Positions 15,125 through 22,047 of a stretch of DNA of 22,076 nucleotides are shown piece after piece. The position numbers and the translations under genes are program-made. The stretch is from Ruminococcaceae bacterium UBA6855. Lineage in GTDB: Bacteria > Bacillota > Clostridia > Oscillospirales > Acutalibacteraceae. The stretch's first letter is position 1. Every line of letters begins with the position of its first letter. Under the pieces are notes generated by a model. The model saw only the letters and a list, made by a program, of their open reading frames with translations, did not search any database and was not told the DNA's origin. The stretch lies in contig DKDF01000078.1 of the NCBI GenBank assembly GCA_002451755.1, forward strand, positions 23,121-45,196, in the 5' to 3' direction.

Positions 15125-15688
15125 ATGAAAAGGATTGCAGCAATTCTGCTCGCCGTTCTCGCTCTACTGCTCGGTGCGTGCTCGGTGCAGAGATATTCCG
15201 ACGCGGCGATGTTCTGCAGGCGGTTCAACAGAGAATACAAAGAATCATTGCTCGATATCGAAGCTGCGGCGGTCACGGAGACGGACGGATGCACCGTGTT
15301 CAATCTGACGCCGGATGAGAATATTCTGATATCTCTGTATACGGACAGCGACGGAGTGCGGATAAAACGAATAAGCATAACGGCGCACGGAAATGTCGAG
15401 GATATGCAAAGCGGACTTTTCGCACGTTTTTTGGCGCTCTGCAAATGCGCAGTCCCCTCCTATTCAAATAACAGCGACACATACGAAGATATTTCGGCAA
15501 AGCTCAATATGCCGAACGAAAATGAATACGCAACCGCGATAACGCAATATACGCAGGGTGAAGCGGTGAGATACGCCTACTCCGCCGATGTTGCAGGTGC
15601 ATTTTTTTGCATGGAAAACAAAAATCTGTGCCGCACGGACGAAGAGCACCTGACTCTCCGCGACGACGGCACAGACCTAAAAAGCTGA
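15125..15688 (+). CDS. Small putative lipoprotein of unknown function
   Basis: The 187 residues begin with MKR and a hydrophobic run ending in the lipobox LLGAC, so C20 would be lipidated and the protein anchored outside the membrane. The mature part (YSDAAMFCRRFNREYKESLL..., then a beta-rich middle with ISLYTDSDG) is not one I recognise. Two Cys occur in CKCAV at about 110-112. The ATG at 15125 is preceded by GGAGG and begins the signal peptide, so a longer upstream reading is rejected. It converges on the phosphodiesterase gene with only nine bases between the stop codons, leaving little room for a terminator. The 266 bases upstream hold no confident promoter. Confidence 0.7.
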   Translation: MKRIAAILLAVLALLLGACSVQRYSDAAMFCRRFNREYKESLLDIEAAAVTETDGCTVFNLTPDENILISLYTDSDGVRIKRISITAHGNVEDMQSGLFARFLALCKCAVPSYSNNSDTYEDISAKLNMPNENEYATAITQYTQGEAVRYAYSADVAGAFFCMENKNLCRTDEEHLTLRDDGTDLKS

Positions 15689-15697
15689 AAACAACTT

Positions 15698-16696
15698 TTA
15701 TTCTTTTATAATTTTATATGCGACATCGGGAGTATCACTGATTATTGCATCGGCTCCGATATCGTTGAGGCGCTCTATCTCATCGGGATCGTTTATCGTC
15801 CAATACTGCACGGCTATGTTATAGCGATGCGCATAATCGACCATCTTCTTGGTTCCGAGGCGGACAATATGGAACTGGTTCGCGGGAATCTGAAGAGCAT
15901 CGTATTTGAACGAATCCTCGCCGAGATCGAGATTGAGAAGCGCCGCGCCGTAGAATTTAAGCACTTCCGCAACACCCGCCGAGCGGAGCATATCGGGATG
16001 CTTTTCATCGACATATTCGGTGACTTCGCCCTTGAACGTGCCGAAGATAACGCGGTCGAGAAGTCCGCGCTCCTTGAGCACATCATATAGAATATCGACG
16101 CCGCGCATGCCGTTCTCGCCGCCGTCTTTTATCTCAATAATATAGCTGTATTTGCCGTGGGATTCGAGCTTGTCGAGCACATCCTCGAGCAGCACCGCGC
16201 GCAGATCATCGGGAATTTTATCGCCGCGCAGACCTCTGTAGGGATAGCTGCCGTCCTCCGCCTGAAAGTTTTCGCCGAAGTTGAGCTCTCGCAGCTCGGC
16301 ATAAGTATGGTCAATGGGCTTGACATCCTCGTAGCCGAAATATTCGACGGCGTTTGTGGTTCTGTCAAGCGTATCGTCGTGCAGGAGGATAAGCTTGTTA
16401 TCCTTTGTGATATGCAGATCGAACTCAAAAATATCGGTGTTGAAATCCTTGCTGTTCATGCACGACTCGAACGCGAGCATCGTGTTTTCGGGCATGATTC
16501 CGCCGCCCGAGCGATGTGCGGAGACGAGCGCGGCATCAGCCGTGATATAAGGATTAATCTCACCGCTGTAGGTCATTGCCGCAGGCGTCCACGCCATGAG
16601 CGCGGCATACACACCGACAAAGACGACTACAACAGCCAGAATAATACCAATGACTTTGAGTGCGTTTTTCTTTCCGCTCTTCTTTTTCTTCGACAT
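15698..16696 (-). CDS. Membrane-anchored glycerophosphodiester phosphodiesterase
   Basis: This enzyme hydrolyses glycerophosphodiesters to glycerol-3-phosphate and an alcohol; here it is probably tethered to the outer membrane face. Of 332 residues, about 13-34 form one membrane helix after a Lys-rich start. The TIM-barrel catalytic set is visible: HR at 61-62, E70, the FEFDLHITKD block with E91 and D93, and H106 in LLHDD. The end YWTINDPDEIERLNDIGADAIISDTPD is typical of the family. The ATG has AGGAG seven bases away. In Firmicutes such anchored forms may turn over lipid or teichoic acid headgroups; that role is an inference. A possible promoter overlaps the inverted repeat upstream. Confidence 0.93.
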   Translation of the reverse strand: MSKKKKSGKKNALKVIGIILAVVVVFVGVYAALMAWTPAAMTYSGEINPYITADAALVSAHRSGGGIMPENTMLAFESCMNSKDFNTDIFEFDLHITKDNKLILLHDDTLDRTTNAVEYFGYEDVKPIDHTYAELRELNFGENFQAEDGSYPYRGLRGDKIPDDLRAVLLEDVLDKLESHGKYSYIIEIKDGGENGMRGVDILYDVLKERGLLDRVIFGTFKGEVTEYVDEKHPDMLRSAGVAEVLKFYGAALLNLDLGEDSFKYDALQIPANQFHIVRLGTKKMVDYAHRYNIAVQYWTINDPDEIERLNDIGADAIISDTPDVAYKIIKE

Positions 16697-16723
16697 TTCA
16701 GTTCTCCTTTTTGGCAAAAGCAA

Positions 16724-16764
16724 TGCCTGTTGTGATTGTGTATAAAAACATACCACAACAGGCA
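16724..16764. repeat. 11-bp perfect inverted repeat between spoIIID and the phosphodiesterase gene
   Basis: TGCCTGTTGTG (16724-16734) and CACAACAGGCA (16754-16764) are perfect inverted copies with a 19-base AT-rich loop. On the minus strand the stem is followed by TTGCTTTTG, so it may end spoIIID transcription. It also overlaps a weak promoter-like TTGCAT-N17-TATGTT, so it could instead be an operator for the phosphodiesterase gene. Confidence 0.55.
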
Positions 16765-16795
16765 GAAAAATGCAATGAATTTTACATAATTTGTC

Positions 16796-17059
16796 TTATC
16801 CGTTTTCTTCTTTCATGCTTTTGTACTTCTCTCGGGTAGCAAGTCCGCCGCGGATATGTCGCTGAGCCTTGTTTATATCGAGTATCTCACGCACCTCGCT
16901 GTAAAGCTGGGGATTAAGACTGCGGAGCCTGCGCGCGACATCCATATGTACGGTCGACTTTGAAACTCCGAACTGTTTTGCCGCCGCCCTGACAGTTGTC
17001 TTGTTCTCAACTATATACTCCGCAAGCTCAACGGCTCTCTCCTCTACTATTCCTTTCAA
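16796..17059 (-). CDS. spoIIID: Sporulation transcriptional regulator SpoIIID
   Basis: SpoIIID is a small DNA-binding regulator of the mother-cell programme that switches sigma-E-dependent genes on or off. The 87 residues include a helix-turn-helix at about 22-45 (TTVRAAAKQFGVSKSTVHMDV) that closely matches the family, and the C-terminal basic segment HIRGGLATREKYK, which contacts DNA. The start is TTG, not ATG: it aligns with the family N-terminus and has GGGAGGG about 8 bases upstream, and no ATG upstream in frame is as well placed. A sigma-E-like promoter and an SD-masking inverted repeat precede it. It lies downstream of queA-tgt and an EamA gene. Confidence 0.95.
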   Translation of the reverse strand: MKGIVEERAVELAEYIVENKTTVRAAAKQFGVSKSTVHMDVARRLRSLNPQLYSEVREILDINKAQRHIRGGLATREKYKSMKEENG

Positions 17060-17065
17060 AACGAA

Positions 17066-17111
17066 CCCTCCCGTTTTTCAATGTCGCTAATAGATATGCA
17101 AAACGGGAGGG
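17066..17111 (-). promoter_or_regulatory. Inverted repeat that pairs with the spoIIID SD
   Basis: On the minus strand CCCTCCCGTTTT (17111 to 17100) and AAAACGGGAGGG (17077 to 17066) are perfect 12-bp complements around a 22-base loop. The second arm contains the GGGAGGG SD of spoIIID. RNA reading through from the EamA gene could fold this hairpin and hide the SD, or terminate at the TTCGTTTTG after it. RNA started at the local promoter would lack the first arm. Confidence 0.7.
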
Positions 17112-17117
17112 CTTTAT
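17091..17117 (-). promoter_or_regulatory. Candidate sigma-E promoter of spoIIID
   Basis: On the minus strand ATA (17117 to 17115), exactly 16 bases, then CATATCTA (17098 to 17091) agrees with the sigma-E pattern (ATA, 16-18 bases, CATACAnT) with partial matches at the end. In Bacillus spoIIID is a sigma-E gene. The start point would lie near 17084, between the two arms of the inverted repeat. Confidence 0.5.
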
Positions 17118-17138
17118 TCACTTATTGCAGGGCTTGTT

Positions 17139-17552
17139 TTAAAGAATAAGTACAAATGTGCCGGCGGTTATCAGCGCGCCGCCGAGAACGGTAGTCCAGG
17201 TCACCTTTTCGTGCAGAATAACGAACGCAAGCACGATGCTTATAACGACGCTGAACTTGTCTATCGGCACGACCTTTGATGCTTCGCCGATCTGGAGAGC
17301 ATGGTAATAGAACAGCCACGAAAGCCCCGTTGCAACGCCGGAGAGGATAAGAAAAATCCAGCTGCGTGTGCCGATGCTGCTGATTCCGTGATGTGCGCCT
17401 GTGGCAAAGACTATGCCCCAAGCGAGAACGAGCACGACGGCGGTTCTTATTGCCGTGGCAAGATTGGAGTTAACTCCGTCTATGCCTATTTTTGCGAGAA
17501 TCGATGTCAGCGCGGCGAATACTGCCGAAAGCAGCGCGAAAGTTACCCACAT
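17139..17552 (-). CDS. Half-size EamA/DMT-family transporter
   Basis: The 137-residue protein has five predicted helices (about 1-24, 33-50, 64-84, 93-112, 118-137), the size of a single EamA unit, which probably works as a dimer. The conserved end GEASKVVPIDKFSVVISIVLA and the VLGGALITAGT helix are typical. The substrate is unknown. The ATG at 17552 has GGAGGA six bases upstream. A TTG at 17588, in frame and with GAGGTG seven bases upstream, would add 12 basic residues and cannot be excluded. It follows tgt by 85 bases and precedes the spoIIID leader, so it is probably the last gene of a queA-tgt-EamA unit. Confidence 0.85.
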   Translation of the reverse strand: MWVTFALLSAVFAALTSILAKIGIDGVNSNLATAIRTAVVLVLAWGIVFATGAHHGISSIGTRSWIFLILSGVATGLSWLFYYHALQIGEASKVVPIDKFSVVISIVLAFVILHEKVTWTTVLGGALITAGTFVLIL

Positions 17553-17637
17553 AAATGCTCCTCCTTTTTTTCCGGACTTTTTTTCCAAGGCATATCACCT
17601 CTTTGCAGCCGTTGAAGGGCGGTCGCTGTATTTTATT

Positions 17638-18771
17638 TTATATCCTCGTGTCGAGAAGATCCGTGTATTTTTCCTTGAATTCGGCAAAAGTGCCGTCCTC
17701 AAGGCTCTGGCGTATCTTCTCCATGAGGGTATTGTAGAACCAGAGATTGTGCATGACACACAGGCGCATGGCGAGCATCTCGCCGGACTTGAACAGGTGT
17801 CTGATATATGCTCTCGAATGTCTGCGGCAGGTCGGGCAGGAGCATTCGGGATCGATCGGGCGCAGGTCGCGCTCATACTTTGCGTTGTTGAGATTGATTA
17901 TACCGCCCATGGTGAAAAGATGTCCGTGGCGGGCGTTGCGGCTGGGCATAACACAGTCGAAAAGATCGACGCCGCGTGAAACACCTTCGAGAATATTTCC
18001 CGGAGTGCCGACGCCCATAAGATAACGCGGCTTATCGGCGGGCATATACGGCTCGACAGCCGAAATTATGCGGTACATATCCTCTTTCGGCTCGCCGACG
18101 GCAAGTCCGCCTATAGCGTAGCCGTCGAGGTCGAGGGCGGCTATGCGCTTCATATGCTCTATGCGCAGGTCATCGAAAGTACAGCCCTGGTTTATGCCAA
18201 ATAGAAGCTGATCTTTATTTATCGTATCGGGCAGAGAATTGAGGCGCTCCATCTCTGCTTTGCAGCGCTCGAGCCAGCGAGTAGTGCGCGCGCAGGACTG
18301 CTCGGAATACTCGTATTTTGCGGGATTCTCGACGCACTCGTCAAATGCCATAGCGACAGTTGAGCCGAGGTTCGACTGGATTCTCATGCTCTCCTCGGGA
18401 CCCATGAAAATCTTGCGTCCGTCGATATGCGAGGAGAAATAGACGCCCTCCTCTTTTATCTTGCGGAGCTTTGCGAGCGAAAAGACCTGAAATCCGCCGC
18501 TGTCCGTGAGTATAGGACCGTCCCATCCGGTGAACTTATGGAGTCCTCCGAATTCTTTCACAAGCTCGTCGCCCGGGCGCAGATGCAGATGATATGTGTT
18601 GCACAGCTGAACCTGGCAGTGGATATCCTTGAGGTCATATGCCGAAACAGCGCCTTTGATCGCGCCGCAGGTTGCGACATTCATAAACGCCGGAGTCTGC
18701 ACAGTTCCGTGGACAGTCTCGAACACGCCGCGGCGGGCTGTTCCCTCTTTTTTTATAACGGTAAACTTCAT
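17638..18771 (-). CDS. tgt: tRNA-guanine transglycosylase (queuine tRNA-ribosyltransferase)
   Basis: Tgt exchanges guanine-34 for preQ1 in tRNAs with GUN anticodons, the first tRNA-bound step of queuosine synthesis. The 377 residues are complete. TDSGGFQVFSL holds the general acid/base aspartate (D90), FDCVMPSRNARHG holds the nucleophile (D272), and the zinc site is C310, C312, C315 and H341. VGTPGNILEGV is another family block. The start has a weak AAAGGA SD and lies 20 bases after the queA stop, as in the common queA-tgt operon. The yajC gene often found next to tgt is not present here. Confidence 0.97.
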   Translation of the reverse strand: MKFTVIKKEGTARRGVFETVHGTVQTPAFMNVATCGAIKGAVSAYDLKDIHCQVQLCNTYHLHLRPGDELVKEFGGLHKFTGWDGPILTDSGGFQVFSLAKLRKIKEEGVYFSSHIDGRKIFMGPEESMRIQSNLGSTVAMAFDECVENPAKYEYSEQSCARTTRWLERCKAEMERLNSLPDTINKDQLLFGINQGCTFDDLRIEHMKRIAALDLDGYAIGGLAVGEPKEDMYRIISAVEPYMPADKPRYLMGVGTPGNILEGVSRGVDLFDCVMPSRNARHGHLFTMGGIINLNNAKYERDLRPIDPECSCPTCRRHSRAYIRHLFKSGEMLAMRLCVMHNLWFYNTLMEKIRQSLEDGTFAEFKEKYTDLLDTRI

Positions 18772-18791
18772 TTTTATTCCTTTCGGTTGAG

Positions 18792-19814
18792 TTATTCAAT
18801 AAGCATGGCATCGCCGAAGCTGAAAAATCTATATTTTTCCTGAACCGCAATTTTATATGCATTCATTGTATTCTCATATCCGCAGAAAGCGGAGACGAGC
18901 ATTATAAGAGTACTCTCAGGGAGATGGAAATTAGTTATGAGCGCGTCAATGCACTTATACTGATATCCGGGATAGATGAATATATCCGTCCAGTCATCGT
19001 CGGCGCGTATCTCGCCGCATTTTGTCGCGACGCTCTCGAGCGTGCGGCAGCAGGTAGTTCCGACGGCAAAAACGCGTCCGCCGTTTTTCTTTGTATCGTT
19101 TATGAGTTTCGCCGTAGCCTCAGGCAGCATATAATGCTCGGAGTGCATATGGTGATCCTCAACATTCTCCGCCTTGACGGGGCGGAATGTTCCGAGACCT
19201 ACATGGAGGGTGACAAATCCGACGCCGACGCCTTTTTCGCGCAGGGAATCGAGAAGTTCGGGAGTGAAATGCAGCCCTGCTGTCGGTGCGGCGGCGCTGC
19301 CGCGCTCGCGGGCATAGACGGTCTGATATCTATCGTTATTTTCGAGCTTTTCCGTTATATAATGCGGCAGAGGCATCTCGCCTATCTTATCGAGCAGCTC
19401 AAAGAACACGCCGTCATATGTGAACTTTGCAAGGCGGTTGCCGTCAGGCAGAACGTCAACAATCTCGGCAAAGAGCATATCATGGAAGGTGAACCTATGA
19501 CCCTTGCGTGCCTTTTTACCGGGACCCGTGATAACCTCCCAGATGTCGTCGCCCTTGTTGTTGAGAAGAAGGAACTCGACCACAGAGCCTGTATCTACCC
19601 TTGTGCCGTAAAGGCGCGCGGGAAGAACCTTTGTGTCGTTTAGAATAAGGCAGTCGCCGGGCTCGATATACTGCGCGATATTATGGAAGATATCGTGCCT
19701 TACGGCGCCCGTTTTTTTGTCGAGCACCATGAGTCTCGAACTGTCGCGCGGCTCGGCGGGATGCTGTGCAATGAGTTCCTGCGGCAGGTCGTAAAAGAAA
19801 TCGCTTTTTTTCAT
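18792..19814 (-). CDS. queA: S-adenosylmethionine:tRNA ribosyltransferase-isomerase
   Basis: QueA transfers and rearranges the ribose of S-adenosylmethionine onto preQ1-modified tRNA to give epoxyqueuosine. The 340 residues match the family. The N-terminus has FFYDLPQELIAQHPAEPRDSSRLM, followed by LILNDTKVLPARL, GSAAAPTAGLHFTPELL, VTLHVGLGTFRPV and the C-terminal ALITNFHLPESTLIMLV, all signature blocks. The ATG at 19814 is preceded by AGGAA. It is first in a queA-tgt unit and diverges from asd; no confident promoter on its own strand was found in the 186-base gap. Confidence 0.97.
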   Translation of the reverse strand: MKKSDFFYDLPQELIAQHPAEPRDSSRLMVLDKKTGAVRHDIFHNIAQYIEPGDCLILNDTKVLPARLYGTRVDTGSVVEFLLLNNKGDDIWEVITGPGKKARKGHRFTFHDMLFAEIVDVLPDGNRLAKFTYDGVFFELLDKIGEMPLPHYITEKLENNDRYQTVYARERGSAAAPTAGLHFTPELLDSLREKGVGVGFVTLHVGLGTFRPVKAENVEDHHMHSEHYMLPEATAKLINDTKKNGGRVFAVGTTCCRTLESVATKCGEIRADDDWTDIFIYPGYQYKCIDALITNFHLPESTLIMLVSAFCGYENTMNAYKIAVQEKYRFFSFGDAMLIE

Positions 19815-19855
19815 TATTTTTCCTCAGCTTTCGTGTCCTGAGACTAAAAAAGTAT

Positions 19856-19885
19856 TTGACTTGCAATATCCGTTGGTGGTATTAT
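19856..19885 (+). promoter_or_regulatory. Sigma-A-like promoter of asd
   Basis: TTGACT (19856-19861), an 18-base spacer and TATTAT (19880-19885) give a leader of about 110 bases before asd. The leader is too short for a lysine riboswitch and shows no such fold. It ends with the palindrome AAAAACGTTTTT (19974-19985), immediately before the GGAGGA SD. Confidence 0.5.
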
Positions 19886-20000
19886 TTTAATGTTATATCC
19901 TGACGGAGCTTCTTTTCGAGGTCACACACTATTATATTGCAAAATCTCTGTCAATACAACAATTTTTTCACTCAAAAACGTTTTTCGGAGGAACTTTATC

Positions 20001-21083
20001 ATGAAGCATTTTAAAGTAGGTATCATAGGCGCAACAGGTATGGTCGGTCAGAGGTTCGCCACCCTGCTTGAGGATCACCCCTGGTTCGAGGTCTGCGCGC
20101 TCGCCGCGAGCTCGCGCTCTGCGGGCAAGACATACGAAGAGGCTCTCGGAACCAAATGGTGCATGAAAAAGCCCATTCCCGAAAAGTTCAGGAATATGAT
20201 AATCATGGACGCGGAGAAAGATGTTGAAAAAATCGCATCAATGGTCGATTTCGTCTTCTGCGCGGTCAACATGAACAAGGATGAAATAAAGGCGCTCGAG
20301 CTCAAATATGCCAAAGCCGAATGCCCCGTTGTTTCAAACAACAGTGCAAACCGCTTCACCCCCGATGTTCCGATGATAATCCCCGAGCTCAACTCCGATC
20401 ACGCCGACATAATCAAGGCGCAGAGAGAGAGACTCGGCACAAAGCGCGGATTCATCTCCGTCAAATCGAACTGCTCGCTTCAGAGCTATGTTCCGGCGCT
20501 GTTCCCGCTTTCCGAGTTCGGAGTCAAGGATGTTCTCGTCTGCACATATCAGGCAATCTCAGGCGCGGGCAAGACCTTTGAGACATGGCCCGAGATGATA
20601 GACAATGTCATCCCCTACATCGGCGGCGAGGAAGAGAAATCAGAGAGAGAGCCGCTCAAGATATGGGGCAAGATAGAGGGCGGCGAGATAGTCCCCGCGA
20701 AGAGCCCGAACTTCACCGCACAGTGCCTGCGCGTTCCCGTATCGGACGGTCACATGGCGGCGGTATTCGTAAGATTCGAAAACAAGCCCACAAAAGAACA
20801 GATACTTAAAATCTGGAAGGATTTCAAGGGATATCCCCAGCAGGTCGGGCTGCCCAGCGCGCCAAAGCAGTTCCTCAACTACTTTGAAGAGGACAATATG
20901 CCTCAGACTCGCCTCAACAGAGAGCTTGAGGGCGGCATGGCGATTTCGGTCGGCCGTCTGCGCGAAGATACCCAGTATGATTACAAATTTGTCTGCCTTT
21001 CACACAATACGCTCAGAGGCGCCGCCGGCGGAGCCGTGCTCATGGCGGAGCTGCTTTGCGAAAAGGGATATATGGACAGATAA
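20001..21083 (+). CDS. asd: Aspartate-semialdehyde dehydrogenase, archaeal/fungal-type
   Basis: Asd reduces aspartyl phosphate to aspartate semialdehyde with NADPH, the branch point to diaminopimelate/lysine and to threonine/methionine. The 360 residues fit the fungal/archaeal-like form rather than the short Gram-negative form. GIIGATGMVGQRF (8-20) is the NADP loop, SVKSNCSLQSYVPAL holds catalytic C158, and SDGHMAAVFVRFE holds the conserved histidine. The ATG at 20001 has GGAGGA 8 bases upstream; an upstream non-ATG codon that would add 37 residues has no SD or homology. It is followed by a terminator-like hairpin and then dapA. Confidence 0.95.
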   Translation: MKHFKVGIIGATGMVGQRFATLLEDHPWFEVCALAASSRSAGKTYEEALGTKWCMKKPIPEKFRNMIIMDAEKDVEKIASMVDFVFCAVNMNKDEIKALELKYAKAECPVVSNNSANRFTPDVPMIIPELNSDHADIIKAQRERLGTKRGFISVKSNCSLQSYVPALFPLSEFGVKDVLVCTYQAISGAGKTFETWPEMIDNVIPYIGGEEEKSEREPLKIWGKIEGGEIVPAKSPNFTAQCLRVPVSDGHMAAVFVRFENKPTKEQILKIWKDFKGYPQQVGLPSAPKQFLNYFEEDNMPQTRLNRELEGGMAISVGRLREDTQYDYKFVCLSHNTLRGAAGGAVLMAELLCEKGYMDR

Positions 21084-21091
21084 CATAAAAG

Positions 21092-21127
21092 CCGCCCGGC
21101 TGTCTGTCCGGGCGGTTTCCGTTTTTT
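21092..21127 (+). terminator. Intercistronic hairpin between asd and dapA
   Basis: CCGCCCGG (21092-21099) pairs with CCGGGCGG (21108-21115) around an 8-base loop, followed by TTTCCGTTTTTT. The stem is GC-only and the tail is U-rich though interrupted. It lies 8 bases after the asd stop and 14 before the dapA ATG, so it may limit read-through within one operon. I found no separate dapA promoter. Confidence 0.75.
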
Positions 21128-21141
21128 AGGAGGCCGGCTTT

Positions 21142-22029
21142 ATGAAGAAAGCTGTTTTCACGGGAGCGGCGGTCGCACTCGTCACGCCGTTTCATAAAGA
21201 CGGAAGTATAAACTACGGAAAGTTAGAAGAGCTTATAGATTATCAGATCGAAAACTCCACGGACGCCATAGTTGTGTGTGCAACGACCGGCGAGAGCCCA
21301 ACATTGAGCTACGAAGAGCACGAGCAAATCGTGCGCCGCTGTGTTGAGTATACTGCGGGAAGAGTTCCCGTCATTGCAGGGACGGGCAGCAACGACACAA
21401 AAAATGCGCTAAAGCTTTCAAACGACGCGGAAAGAGCCGGAGCCGACGGTCTGCTTATGGTCACGCCGTACTACAACAAGACATCGCAGGCGGGGCTGAT
21501 AGAACATTTCAATTTCATTGCGGACAGGGTCAGCACGCCGATAATTCTCTACAATGTGCCGAGCCGCACGGGGCTGAATATAAAGCCAGAGACCTATTAT
21601 GAACTTTCGAAGCATAAGAATATAGCGGCGGCAAAAGAAGCGAACGGCGACATTTCCGCGCTCGCGCAGACCGTAAAGCTCTGCGGCGACGAACTGACGA
21701 TATACAGCGGAAACGACGACCAGATAACGGCGTTCATGTCGCTCGGCGCAAAGGGCGTTATCTCTGTGCTCTCAAATATCGCACCGAGGGCGGTACACGA
21801 TATGGTAAAGACATATCTCGACGGCAACACCGCCGCGAGCACCGAGCTTCAATTAAAATATCTCGACCTTTGCAGCAGCCTGTTTTCCGATGTGAACCCC
21901 ATACCCGTAAAAGAAGCGATGAACATGATGGGCATGGAGGTCGGCTCATGCAGACTGCCGCTGACGCAGATACAGCCGCAGGCAAAAGAGAAGCTTAAAA
22001 AGAGCCTCTTCGCCCTCGAAATGATATAA
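21142..22029 (+). CDS. dapA: 4-Hydroxy-tetrahydrodipicolinate synthase
   Basis: DapA condenses pyruvate with aspartate semialdehyde to 4-hydroxy-tetrahydrodipicolinate, the substrate for DapB on the lysine/diaminopimelate route and for dipicolinate synthase in spores. Of 295 residues, TTGE at 48-51 contains the proton-relay threonine, YNVPSRTG at 137-144 contains the catalytic tyrosine and substrate-binding R142, and AAKEANGD contains Schiff-base K165. GTGSNDT and VTPYYNK are also family blocks. The AGGAGG SD overlaps the end of the hairpin tail. The gene sits directly downstream of asd, as often seen in Clostridia. No frameshift or missing residue. Confidence 0.97.
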   Translation: MKKAVFTGAAVALVTPFHKDGSINYGKLEELIDYQIENSTDAIVVCATTGESPTLSYEEHEQIVRRCVEYTAGRVPVIAGTGSNDTKNALKLSNDAERAGADGLLMVTPYYNKTSQAGLIEHFNFIADRVSTPIILYNVPSRTGLNIKPETYYELSKHKNIAAAKEANGDISALAQTVKLCGDELTIYSGNDDQITAFMSLGAKGVISVLSNIAPRAVHDMVKTYLDGNTAASTELQLKYLDLCSSLFSDVNPIPVKEAMNMMGMEVGSCRLPLTQIQPQAKEKLKKSLFALEMI

Positions 22030-22047
22030 GCTCGAAAGGAACGGCGC

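Noticed and set aside
18924..19643. A 239-codon open frame on the plus strand opposite queA
   Set aside because: queA is complete with all its signature blocks on the other strand.
19886..20000. Lysine riboswitch or other long leader upstream of asd
   Set aside because: The leader is only about 110 bases and shows no multi-stem lysine-binding fold; only a short palindrome near the SD was found.
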